Assembly (NCBI RefSeq): GCF_947493595.1
Contig: NZ_CANLRL010000003.1
Location: 186,001 to 250,000 of the forward strand
DNA from: an uncultured Shimia sp.
Lineage (GTDB): Bacteria > Pseudomonadota > Alphaproteobacteria > Rhodobacterales > Rhodobacteraceae
Reading direction: 5' to 3'
Length of the DNA stretch: 64,000 bases
How positions within the stretch are numbered: the stretch's first letter is position 1; the number at the start of each line of letters is the position of its first letter. The notes under the pieces are model-generated. The model did not search any database and was not told where the DNA came from. It saw only the letters and a program-made list of their open reading frames with translations. A program made the position numbers and the translations under genes. Below, in pieces: positions 57,561-64,000 of this stretch.

Positions 57561-59726
57561 CTAAGCGGCGTCCCACTCGTCGTCTAGGTCGTCTTCGGTA
57601 GTGCGAGAGGACGTTTCGCCTTTGAGCGTGAAGCCATCCACAGCACGGACCAGGTTCTCGGCTTCGCCTCGCAAAACTTGGCCAGATGCAGCGGTCTCTT
57701 CCAGCATGGCCGCGCTCTTCTGGCTGTCGCTGTCGAGGTTTTCGACCGCCGCACTGACCTCTTTTAGGCCGGTAGATTGGTCCACGGCATTCTCCGCAAT
57801 TTCACGGACTTTGCCCACAACTTGCTCAACCGCTTGCATAATCTCACCCAGCGAGTTGCCGGTTTCGTCCATCAAGTCCACGCCGTTGGCAACTTCGGTT
57901 TGCGAGCTGGAAATCAACGTGTTGATTTCATGGGCCGCCTCGGAAGACCGTTGTGCAAGTGCTCGCACTTCGGAGGCCACGACCGCGAAGCCTCGGCCTG
58001 CGTCCCCGGCGCGCGCTGCTTCCACACCGGCGTTGAGGGCCAGCAAGTTGGTCTGGAAGGCGACGTCTTCGATCAGACCACTGATCTGGGAAATCGCGTC
58101 GGAACTTTCTTTGATCTTTTGAATCGCTGCCACGGTCTGATCGGCAACTTCCCGGGTCGACTCCGCCTTTTTCTGAGCATTGTTAACGTGGGTGCGGGCT
58201 TCTTGCGCACTTTGCGCCGTATGGTTGACGGTCTGCGCAACAGTCTGCAGCGAAGAAGAGGTCTCTTCCAATGAGGCCGCTGAGATTTCCCCACGCCGAG
58301 ACGCGTCATCCACGGAGGAAGAGATTTCCTGAGACGTATGGTTCAAAACCTGGCTGGATGCGGACAGCTGGCGTACCATGCCGTCCAAGCTATCGGTCAG
58401 GTGAGTAATGGTGTCGGAAATGTCTTTGAAGACACCTTTCTGACCCTGTGGCATTTCATGGGTCAAGTCGCCGGTCGCGAGGGTTTCGAGAGCCTCTTGA
58501 ACGTCTCCCAGACCTTTCTGTGCCACCTCACCAATGGTGTTCACGCCCTGGCCAAGGTCTTTGAACACACCTTCGGAGCCAGTTGTGTCGATCCGGCGAG
58601 AGAAGTCGCCCTCGCCACAGGCCTCAATCACCTTGCTAATTTCACGGGTCATGTGAACCTTGGTCTCTTCCTGCTTACGGAAGTCGCCCACAGCTTCAGA
58701 GATTGCAGACAGTTCGCGGATGCCTGACTTTGGCATTTCTTTGGAGAAGTCTTCGTTCATCATGTCTTTCAGAACGGCATCGATCCGCTTGAGTGGGCGG
58801 GAGATACCTCGAGCCAAGAAGAAGGCAAAGATTGCGAACAGCCCCGCGCCGACGATCGCAGCCCATTGTGAGCTTTGCTGCGCTTTTTGACTCACGGTTT
58901 CGCTTTCGAGGAGTACCGCATCGAGAGATGCGGTCACGTCCGCCAAAATCGTATCCATGTAAGGAGAGGCGTCTGCATAGCTTTTCGACATATCTTTGCG
59001 GAAGCCACGCTCTGTCAGAGTTTCTGCCACAAGAGATTCAAAAACCGTTTTGTATGCAGCCATTACCGGTAGGATCGCTTCACGCTGCTCAGCGCTGTCG
59101 TAGAAGAAAACAGGGAACCCCTCGAATTCCTTAATTCGAGCATTTACCTCGTCCAGCCATTTCGTGTCGGTAGAGATCAGGAAGTCTTTCTCATGCTGCC
59201 GCATGGTCAAGACATTGACCTTTAGGACAGGAATAGCAACGTCTTTAAGGCTTTCATTTACAGTGTTTGCAGCCTCTTCCAACTGTCCCCGAAGACCTTC
59301 AGAGTTGGTCAAACCCAAGCGGTTGTTGCTTGCCACAACGTCTTTGAAGCGGGCTTCATACTCGTGAGCGAACTCGTTCAGGGGGCCAAGGTTGGCAGAT
59401 GTTTCTGCCAAATCGGGTACTTTGGCTAGGATTTCTTCCATGACGGCAATATGAGCCCACATCTTCTCCATAATGCCTGAATGGCGGTCGGAGTATTTGG
59501 TGTCGAGGCGTAGGAGAAAGTCTTTTTCTGCTCGACGTGCCATCAAAAATTCGATTTTTAGGTTTTCAATCGCGATGGCAGCTTCTTCGATGACTTTTAC
59601 ACGATACTGCATGTCATCGCGCATTTTGTGAGAATAAAGCGAGATCCCAGCCAAACTGCCCATGACGCCAATGGCCATGACGATGATTGAGACGATCGCG
59701 AATGATACTGTAATCTTACGTTTCAT
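57561..59726 (-). CDS. Methyl-accepting chemotaxis protein with HBM sensor domain
   Basis: This chemoreceptor has 721 residues: a membrane helix at 5-30 and a large periplasmic helical domain to about 300. That domain carries two HBM-like signatures (MARRAEKDFLLRLDTKY and MRQHEKDFLISTDTKW). A second membrane helix (AAIVGAGLFAIFAFFLA), two HAMP segments and a cytoplasmic signalling hairpin with tip LIEDVAFQTNLLALNAGVEA follow. HBM domains of McpS/TorS bind organic acids or amines. The C-terminus is acidic with a tryptophan (DDEWDAA), possibly a methyltransferase tether. ATG at 59726 follows AGGAGCAGGAAAACC. Confidence 0.93.
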   Translation of the reverse strand: MKRKITVSFAIVSIIVMAIGVMGSLAGISLYSHKMRDDMQYRVKVIEEAAIAIENLKIEFLMARRAEKDFLLRLDTKYSDRHSGIMEKMWAHIAVMEEILAKVPDLAETSANLGPLNEFAHEYEARFKDVVASNNRLGLTNSEGLRGQLEEAANTVNESLKDVAIPVLKVNVLTMRQHEKDFLISTDTKWLDEVNARIKEFEGFPVFFYDSAEQREAILPVMAAYKTVFESLVAETLTERGFRKDMSKSYADASPYMDTILADVTASLDAVLLESETVSQKAQQSSQWAAIVGAGLFAIFAFFLARGISRPLKRIDAVLKDMMNEDFSKEMPKSGIRELSAISEAVGDFRKQEETKVHMTREISKVIEACGEGDFSRRIDTTGSEGVFKDLGQGVNTIGEVAQKGLGDVQEALETLATGDLTHEMPQGQKGVFKDISDTITHLTDSLDGMVRQLSASSQVLNHTSQEISSSVDDASRRGEISAASLEETSSSLQTVAQTVNHTAQSAQEARTHVNNAQKKAESTREVADQTVAAIQKIKESSDAISQISGLIEDVAFQTNLLALNAGVEAARAGDAGRGFAVVASEVRALAQRSSEAAHEINTLISSSQTEVANGVDLMDETGNSLGEIMQAVEQVVGKVREIAENAVDQSTGLKEVSAAVENLDSDSQKSAAMLEETAASGQVLRGEAENLVRAVDGFTLKGETSSRTTEDDLDDEWDAA

Positions 59727-59928
59727 GGTTTTCCTGCTCCTGGACAGGCGGATTGCGAGTGTGACAATGAGATGTAGCAAGCAGGTGTTAATAGAGTGTG
59801 GCCTTAAAAAACGGGGGTTTAGCCCAAAAATTAGGCGAATCTTTTTGCCAATGTTTCAAGGGGATTAAGCGAAGGTTTCTACCGACGCGTGTCTCGAGGA
59901 AAAAAACTAGCTACGACAAGGAACTGAT

Positions 59929-60549
59929 ATGTCGACCATCGAATCTCTCTTTGTGACCCGCCTTTATCGAGCGCGTCTGTCTGAATTTGGCACGTCTGTT
60001 GATCCCGAGGAGCTGGAGGCGTCCTGTTTTTCGATTGCCGAAGATGATGAGGCGGGACAGGAGTGGTGTGAGGCCAATGCCTATCCCGGCTATACGTCTT
60101 ATGCCTCTCTGACGGATTTGCCGTGGCGCTTCCCGATTTTTGCGGACGTGGTGGCATCTTTGGACCAACATGTGGCGGATTTTGCCAAAGATTTGGAATT
60201 TGACTTGGATGGTAAGTCGCTGAAACTCGAGGACTTATGGATCAATATCCTTCCTGAGGGGGGGATGCATGCCAGCCATATCCATCCGCATTCGGTGATC
60301 AGTGGAACAACCTATGTGTCGATGCCGGATGGGGCGAGCGCGTTAAAGCTGGAAGATCCCCGCTCTGGACGGATGATGGCGTCGCCGGTGCGAAAAAAGG
60401 GCTCCCGGCGGGATTTGCAGCCGTTTATCTATATGAAACCGGAGGTTGGTGACGTGCTGTTGTGGGAGAGCTGGCTGCGCCATGAGGTGCCAATGAACAT
60501 GTCAGAAGATGAGCGGGTGAGCGTCAGTTTCAACTATATTTGGGAATAG
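59929..60549 (+). CDS. Putative 2OG-Fe(II) oxygenase (TIGR02466 family)
   Basis: The 206-residue protein resembles the TIGR02466 family: LEDLWINILPEGGMHASHIH, PHSVISGTTYVSMPD and a later ESWLRHEVPMN. The first histidines (HASHIHPHS) and the late His of LRHEV would form the iron site. The substrate is unknown. It starts 202 bases from the divergent chemoreceptor gene and is closed by a terminator. Confidence 0.85.
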   Translation: MSTIESLFVTRLYRARLSEFGTSVDPEELEASCFSIAEDDEAGQEWCEANAYPGYTSYASLTDLPWRFPIFADVVASLDQHVADFAKDLEFDLDGKSLKLEDLWINILPEGGMHASHIHPHSVISGTTYVSMPDGASALKLEDPRSGRMMASPVRKKGSRRDLQPFIYMKPEVGDVLLWESWLRHEVPMNMSEDERVSVSFNYIWE

Positions 60550-60681
60550 GTGCTGCGCCGTTAACTGGTCATAATCCATGTCGATATCGTGTCGGTAACA
60601 CGACTGTATCGCGGAGGTGCGGGTATTGACGGGCCCCACCACGTTAAGCCAACGTGCGCAGCCGTTGCGAAATACATTCAG

Positions 60682-60708
60682 AAAGCCGCCCCGGTTTGGG
60701 CGGCTTTT
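60682..60708 (+). terminator. Terminator after the oxygenase gene
   Basis: AAAGCCGCCC / GGGCGGCTTT, a ten-pair stem with a CGGTTT loop, is followed by a T. It separates the oxygenase from the secreted-protein pair. Confidence 0.88.
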
Positions 60709-60735
60709 GCTTTTGGCGGGAGAACTTCTCGGATG

Positions 60736-60771
60736 TCCCAAATTCAAATGTCACATTCCCAAATTCCAATG
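60736..60771. repeat. Two 15-bp repeats with 21-bp period (leader 1)
   Basis: TCCCAAATTCAAATG (60736-60750) and TCCCAAATTCCAATG (60757-60771) differ at one base and are spaced two helical turns apart. The same pair occurs before the second copy. Confidence 0.75.
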
Positions 60772-60846
60772 CTGCTGCGCAAGATGGCCCCCATATCCCT
60801 TTCATCAAAGGAACACAGAAAACCCCAACTGAAAGGAAACACCCCC

Positions 60847-61092
60847 ATGTTCACCAAATTCGCTTCCGCCGCCGTTGTTGTTGCTCTCACCACGCCTTTG
60901 GCCTTTGCTTACCCCGTGACCTCGGCCCCTGGTCCAACCGAGCCGGTGATGACAGAGAGCTATGAGGTTGCCGGCACCATCGGGATGGACCGCCGCCAGG
61001 ATCGTCGGGGTGATCGTCAGGACTGCCGTCAGTCTGAAGGGATTGTGGGGGCTGACAAGCGGGACTGCAAACAAGACAGCCGCAACGGCTAA
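60847..61092 (+). CDS. Small secreted protein, copy 1 of a tandem pair
   Basis: I do not recognise the family. The 81-residue precursor has a clear signal peptide (MFTKFASAAVVVALTTPLAFA) cleaved before YPVTSAPGP. The mature ~60-residue peptide has a Pro-rich start and a very charged C-terminal half with two DCRQ/DCKQ-type cysteines, which may form a disulfide. ATG follows CTGAAAGGAAACACCCCC. The frame is open upstream to 60589, but the ribosome site and signal peptide fix the start. It is 71/81 identical to copy 2, and its leader is even better conserved. Confidence 0.8.
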   Translation: MFTKFASAAVVVALTTPLAFAYPVTSAPGPTEPVMTESYEVAGTIGMDRRQDRRGDRQDCRQSEGIVGADKRDCKQDSRNG

Positions 61093-61118
61093 CGTCCACC
61101 CTTAGGAATTGCGCATGA

Positions 61119-61146
61119 GCCTCGACCTCAAAAGGTCGGGGCTTTT
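61119..61146 (+). terminator. Terminator of secreted protein copy 1
   Basis: GCCTCGACCT / AGGTCGGGGC (one T-G) with a CAAA loop is followed by TTTT. The same stem recurs after copy 2. Confidence 0.88.
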
Positions 61147-61250
61147 GGTGTTGAAGTCAGTCGGGGGCAGATTTTGTGCGGACGGGAAGTGACTTGCCCG
61201 ATGGATCTTGGGTCAGGGGAGGGATTTCCAAATGGTCAATAGTGGAGCTG

Positions 61251-61286
61251 TCTCAAATTCAAATGTCACCTTCCCAAATTCCAATG
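61251..61286. repeat. Two 15-bp repeats with 21-bp period (leader 2)
   Basis: TCTCAAATTCAAATG (61251-61265) and TCCCAAATTCCAATG (61272-61286) repeat the arrangement before copy 1. Sequence similarity between the two leaders starts sharply at this element. Confidence 0.75.
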
Positions 61287-61361
61287 CTGTTGCGCAAGAT
61301 GGCCCCCATATCCCTTTCATCAAAGGAACACAGAAAACCCCAACTGAAAGGAAACACCCCC

Positions 61362-61607
61362 ATGTTCACCAAATTTGCTTCCGCCGCCGTTGTTGTTGCA
61401 CTCACCGCGCCTCTGGCTTTTGCCTACCCTGTGACTTCAGCGCCTGGCCCAACTGAGCCAGTGATGACCGAGAGCTATGATGTTGCCGGCACCGTTGGTA
61501 TGGACAATCGGGAAGATCGCCGCGACACGCGCCAAGACTGCCGTCAGGGCGAAGGTGTTGTCGGTGACGACAAGCGCGACTGCAAACAGGACAGCCGCAA
61601 CGGGTAA
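61362..61607 (+). CDS. Small secreted protein, copy 2 of a tandem pair
   Basis: This 81-residue paralogue lies 515 bases after copy 1, with the same signal peptide (MFTKFASAAVVVALTAPLAFA), the same two cysteines and no length change. Substitutions cluster in the charged segment (MDNREDRRDTRQDC against MDRRQDRRGDRQDC). By eye the coding regions differ at about 45 of 246 bases, mostly synonymous, so both copies appear to be under protein-level selection. It has its own leader and terminator. Function unknown. Confidence 0.8.
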   Translation: MFTKFASAAVVVALTAPLAFAYPVTSAPGPTEPVMTESYDVAGTVGMDNREDRRDTRQDCRQGEGVVGDDKRDCKQDSRNG

Positions 61608-61632
61608 TTCCTGTCTGCCGCACAATGAAAGC

Positions 61633-61659
61633 GCCTCGACCTTAAAGGTCGGGGCTTTT
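61633..61659 (+). terminator. Terminator of secreted protein copy 2
   Basis: GCCTCGACCT / AGGTCGGGGC with a TAA loop is followed by TTTT, matching the terminator of copy 1. Confidence 0.88.
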
Positions 61660-61704
61660 GCCATTAGGGCTTTCCCAACACCGCGCGCACGCTAGAGTGG
61701 TTTT

Positions 61705-62703
61705 ATGAAGCAAGTGCGCAGTGTGAGATTTGGCTACGTCAGTGAGACGTTACAGCGCAAGCTGGGCGTTCAGGTTGGTGAGCGGTTGCTGCGCAAGGTG
61801 GGGCGCTATCCGGGCACGAAACAGCTGGCCACAGTGAAGCAGGAGGCGGCGTTGATCCGGGCGGCCTGTTTGGAGATGCACGAGCCGACGCTGGCAGCGC
61901 AGATGGGGATTGGCTATCGCGATGCGCCAACGCTGTCGTCGTATATTGCGGCCAGGTCCAAGACCCTGCGGGCGGCGGTGGAGAATGCCGCCAAGTTTTA
62001 CAGTCTGGCAGACCCGACAACGCGGTTTGAGTTGCGCGAGATTGCGGAGGGCGAGGCGCTGGAGGTTGTGTCGTTGGACGCTGGGTTGCAGGCCAATGAA
62101 AGGTTTCAGGAGTTTCTGGTGATTGGCATGTTGGCGCGCATTCAGAGCATCACGCGGCAGGACACGCGACCGACGCGGGTGGTGTTCAAACATGCGGTGC
62201 TTGGGGACGTGCGGGCTTATGAACGGATTGCGGGTTGCCCGGTGCAGTTTGGCGGCGGGTTTAATGGGCTGCGGTTTGCGCAGGGCGTGCCGGATGTGCC
62301 GCTGGGGGAGCATGACCCGGATTTGGTGGGCCATCTGACGCGGCTGGCAGAGGCGCAGCTGCGTGAAGTGGATGTTGACGACGGACGTCTGTGGGACAGG
62401 GTGGAGCGTATGCTGGTGCAGGCCTTGCCGGAGCGGTTTTTGACGGCGGATGAGGTGGCAGAGCAGCTGGGCATCACGCGGCGCACGTTGACACGGCGGC
62501 TTGGCGCAGAAGGCGGGAGCTATCGTGATTTGTGCAATGGGCTGCGCTACCGGCTGGCCAAGGCACATCTGCGGGATGGGCGGTCGGTCACGGAGACCAC
62601 ATTTTTGCTGGCCTACAAAGATCAGGCCAGCTTTTCGACCGCGTTTAAAGGCTGGAGTGGCGCGGCGCCCAGTGCCTTTGTGGCTGCGCTGGACGCCTCT
62701 TAG
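61705..62703 (+). CDS. AraC family transcriptional regulator
   Basis: The 332-residue protein has an N-terminal arabinose_bd-type domain (LIRAACLEMHEPTLAAQMGIG region) and a C-terminal double helix-turn-helix (LTADEVAEQLGITRRTLTRR, then TETTFLLAYKDQASFSTAFK). This layout is that of OruR/ArgR-like regulators of amino acid or lipid use. It lies 45 bases after the terminator of the secreted-protein pair, so it is transcribed separately. The adjacent LysE gene is convergent. Its target is unknown. Confidence 0.9.
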   Translation: MKQVRSVRFGYVSETLQRKLGVQVGERLLRKVGRYPGTKQLATVKQEAALIRAACLEMHEPTLAAQMGIGYRDAPTLSSYIAARSKTLRAAVENAAKFYSLADPTTRFELREIAEGEALEVVSLDAGLQANERFQEFLVIGMLARIQSITRQDTRPTRVVFKHAVLGDVRAYERIAGCPVQFGGGFNGLRFAQGVPDVPLGEHDPDLVGHLTRLAEAQLREVDVDDGRLWDRVERMLVQALPERFLTADEVAEQLGITRRTLTRRLGAEGGSYRDLCNGLRYRLAKAHLRDGRSVTETTFLLAYKDQASFSTAFKGWSGAAPSAFVAALDAS

Positions 62704-62708
62704 AGGGC

Positions 62709-63335
62709 TTAGCGCTCGGCGGTGACCAGTTTCATGGCCAAGGCGATGAACACGACACCAGCGAGGCGATTGAGCCAGATTTGCGCGGTGGGTGAGTTTT
62801 TCAGCCAATCACCCAGCCAACCTGCCGCCAGTGCGACGGAGCCGAACACCAGCAGCGTGGCGATGATCATCAGGAAGCCAAGTTGGTAAAACTGCAGCAC
62901 CAGGGGGCCGTTGGCCGAGTTCACAAACTGTGGCAGGAAGGCGAGGAAGAAGATCGTCACCTTGGGGTTGGCGATGTTCATGATCAGGCCGCGTGTGTAT
63001 TGCTTGGCTGACGTCTCGGGTGCTGGGGCGTCCCCGTCCAGATTGGATTTGGCAGCGGTAAACGACTTATACGCCAGATACGCCAGATAGGCCGCGCCGA
63101 TGTATTTCAGGATGGCAAACGCCACTTGTGAGGTTTGAAAGATCACCGCGACACCCAGCGCCACGGCGGTGGTGTGAAAGATCAAGCCGCTTGCGAGACC
63201 GAGTGTCACCGTGAGGCCCGCGACACGGCCATGCAGGGCGGATTGGGTCAGCACAAAGATGTTGTCCGGCCCCGGCACCAAGGCCAGGGCAATGGCCGCG
63301 CCCATAAACAGGATCGCTACGTCAACAGGTATCAT
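62709..63335 (-). CDS. LysE family amino acid exporter
   Basis: This is an inner-membrane exporter of amino acids or homoserine-like compounds. The 208-residue protein has six predicted helices and the family motif ALVPGPDNIFVLTQSALHGR near the N-terminus, then a second half with NPKVTIFFLAFLPQF. ATG at 63335 follows GGAGGAGTAATC; the frame extends to 63452. It converges with the AraC gene, five bases apart. Confidence 0.92.
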   Translation of the reverse strand: MIPVDVAILFMGAAIALALVPGPDNIFVLTQSALHGRVAGLTVTLGLASGLIFHTTAVALGVAVIFQTSQVAFAILKYIGAAYLAYLAYKSFTAAKSNLDGDAPAPETSAKQYTRGLIMNIANPKVTIFFLAFLPQFVNSANGPLVLQFYQLGFLMIIATLLVFGSVALAAGWLGDWLKNSPTAQIWLNRLAGVVFIALAMKLVTAER

Positions 63336-63448
63336 GATTACTCCTCCCAAAGTGTGCGCTTTGGCAGTGAGGCTGAGCGCGGTGGTTGAGAAGGTGTAGG
63401 GGAGATGGGGGCGGGAGGGAAGAGTGCGTGGTGACGTGTCACACACAG

Positions 63449-64000
63449 TCACTCCTCTTTGGCCTCTGTTTCTTGCGCAGCATTCTTGCCAATCAACTCC
63501 AGAGCGGCTGGAGAAGGAGTCTCCAACCGGATGGCTGCCAGTGTTGTAAAGCCATTCACAACTTCGGCATTGTGGTTTAGCGCGAGTTGCAGCACGCCAC
63601 CATCCTCCAACTCCAATACTAGAAAGGCGCCTGCGCGATGGGTGGAGCCGGAGGACTCCTCCAATTCAGTTGGACCTAAAAATGTGCCATCTAGGGATTG
63701 TCGCCAAGCGGGGTAGGCCTCCTTTAACGCGGTTAAATCGGAGTTGAAGCTAAACAAGAAACAGAAGTCATGAACACTTTCATAAGTCTGAATGGCAAAT
63801 TCAGAAGAGCGCGTCTCCCATAGTACTGTGTCTTCGCGCGCATTGTTGGCTTTGATGAATTGCTGGGTGATGCCGTCGTTGATCTTTCGGACACCGTCGT
63901 ATTCAGGAGCGGTTTGCGTGTTCAGCAACGGAAGGCAGAATCCATTGAAGTCTTCCAGTGCAAGAGAAGGGTCTGCCCGTAGGCCGTTTGCCAGTAGAGG
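63449..64000 (-). CDS. Hypothetical protein (partial, N-terminus lies outside the window)
   Basis: I do not recognise the family. The frame is open to the right edge: upstream of the TTG at 63928 it continues as LRADPSLALEDFNGFCLPLL, which looks coding, so the start lies beyond the window. The visible 183 residues include FAIQTYESVHDFCFLFSF, a Trp-rich AYPAWRQSL, and GAFLVLELEDGGVLQLALNH. The C-terminus is Glu-rich (QETEAKEE). No membrane segment is evident. Confidence 0.65.
   Translation of the reverse strand, partial: PLLANGLRADPSLALEDFNGFCLPLLNTQTAPEYDGVRKINDGITQQFIKANNAREDTVLWETRSSEFAIQTYESVHDFCFLFSFNSDLTALKEAYPAWRQSLDGTFLGPTELEESSGSTHRAGAFLVLELEDGGVLQLALNHNAEVVNGFTTLAAIRLETPSPAALELIGKNAAQETEAKEE

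Larger units (their letters stand above)
60550..60846 (+). other. Intergenic region and conserved leader of secreted protein copy 1
   Basis: The first half (to about 60680) holds nothing I can identify apart from the end of the oxygenase mRNA. The last 110 bases are nearly identical to the leader of the second copy. They contain the phased 15-bp repeats, a small CCTTT-CATC-AAAGG hairpin and an AAAGGAAA ribosome site. Confidence 0.6.

Noticed and set aside
57342-57587. An 81-codon plus-strand frame after rplP
   Set aside because: It runs through two terminator hairpins.
61750-62808. A 352-codon minus-strand open frame across the AraC gene
   Set aside because: The AraC gene with its two helix-turn-helix motifs explains the region.
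63431-63442. GTGAC-GT-GTCAC palindrome upstream of the LysE gene
   Set aside because: Five-base arms only, and it overlaps the end region of another gene; too weak to call an operator.

Overview
The window looks like chromosomal DNA from a marine alphaproteobacterium of the Rhodobacterales (Roseobacter group). The grounds are gene content and protein style: the GlnK-AmtB pair, a DUF1150 gene behind a small Hsp20, a DUF465 gene, Hint_2-type proteins, an S10 operon broken into pieces, and an HpsN-like histidinol dehydrogenase homologue. This is inference from families, since no 16S or other marker was compared. I see no rRNA, tRNA, CRISPR array, prophage or insertion sequence.

Layout. 1-14,952: amino acid and sulfur metabolism (aminotransferase, sseA), smpB, a DapC-like aminotransferase, ftsK, lolA, a small heat-shock gene with an RpoH-like promoter, amtB/glnK, a class A penicillin-binding protein and mlaA-mlaC. 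15,144-18,178: an orphan type I secretion ATPase and adaptor. 18,253-24,742: housekeeping singles and pairs (RidA, GDPD, a FemAB-like acyltransferase, phhB, peroxiredoxin, ferredoxin reductase, rsmD), ending with a Hint/lamin-tail protein. 24,834-31,634: a self-contained catabolic-looking operon with a ROK regulator, M20 deacylase, CUT2-type ABC transporter and a YhfX-like PLP enzyme. 31,642-42,721: map, sfsA, a four-gene cinA-like/GNAT/CMD/OmpA unit, a racemase, an orphan ABC ATPase, dnaE and slyX. 42,820-50,705: crotonase, dienoyl-CoA reductase, LysR, IclR with a divergent HpsN-like dehydrogenase, and cardiolipin synthase. 51,026-57,328: ribosomal proteins S10-L3-L4-L23, then a terminator and two non-ribosomal genes, then L2-S19-L22-S3-L16. 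57,561-64,000: an HBM-domain chemoreceptor, a 2OG-Fe(II) oxygenase, a tandem pair of small secreted proteins, an AraC regulator, a LysE exporter and a partial gene running off the right edge.

The two loci that best fit an undescribed system are the ROK/ABC/M20/YhfX operon and the tandem secreted-protein pair (60,736-61,659). In the operon the transporter type points to a sugar-like ligand, while both enzymes are of amine-chemistry families and no sugar kinase is present. In the secreted pair, the 110-base leaders of the two copies differ at only 3 positions while the coding regions differ at about 45 of 246. Each leader also carries two phased 15-bp repeats.

All assignments were made by reading translated sequence and motifs; no database search was run. 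Start codons were moved from the longest open frame wherever a ribosome binding site and family length favoured an internal start.
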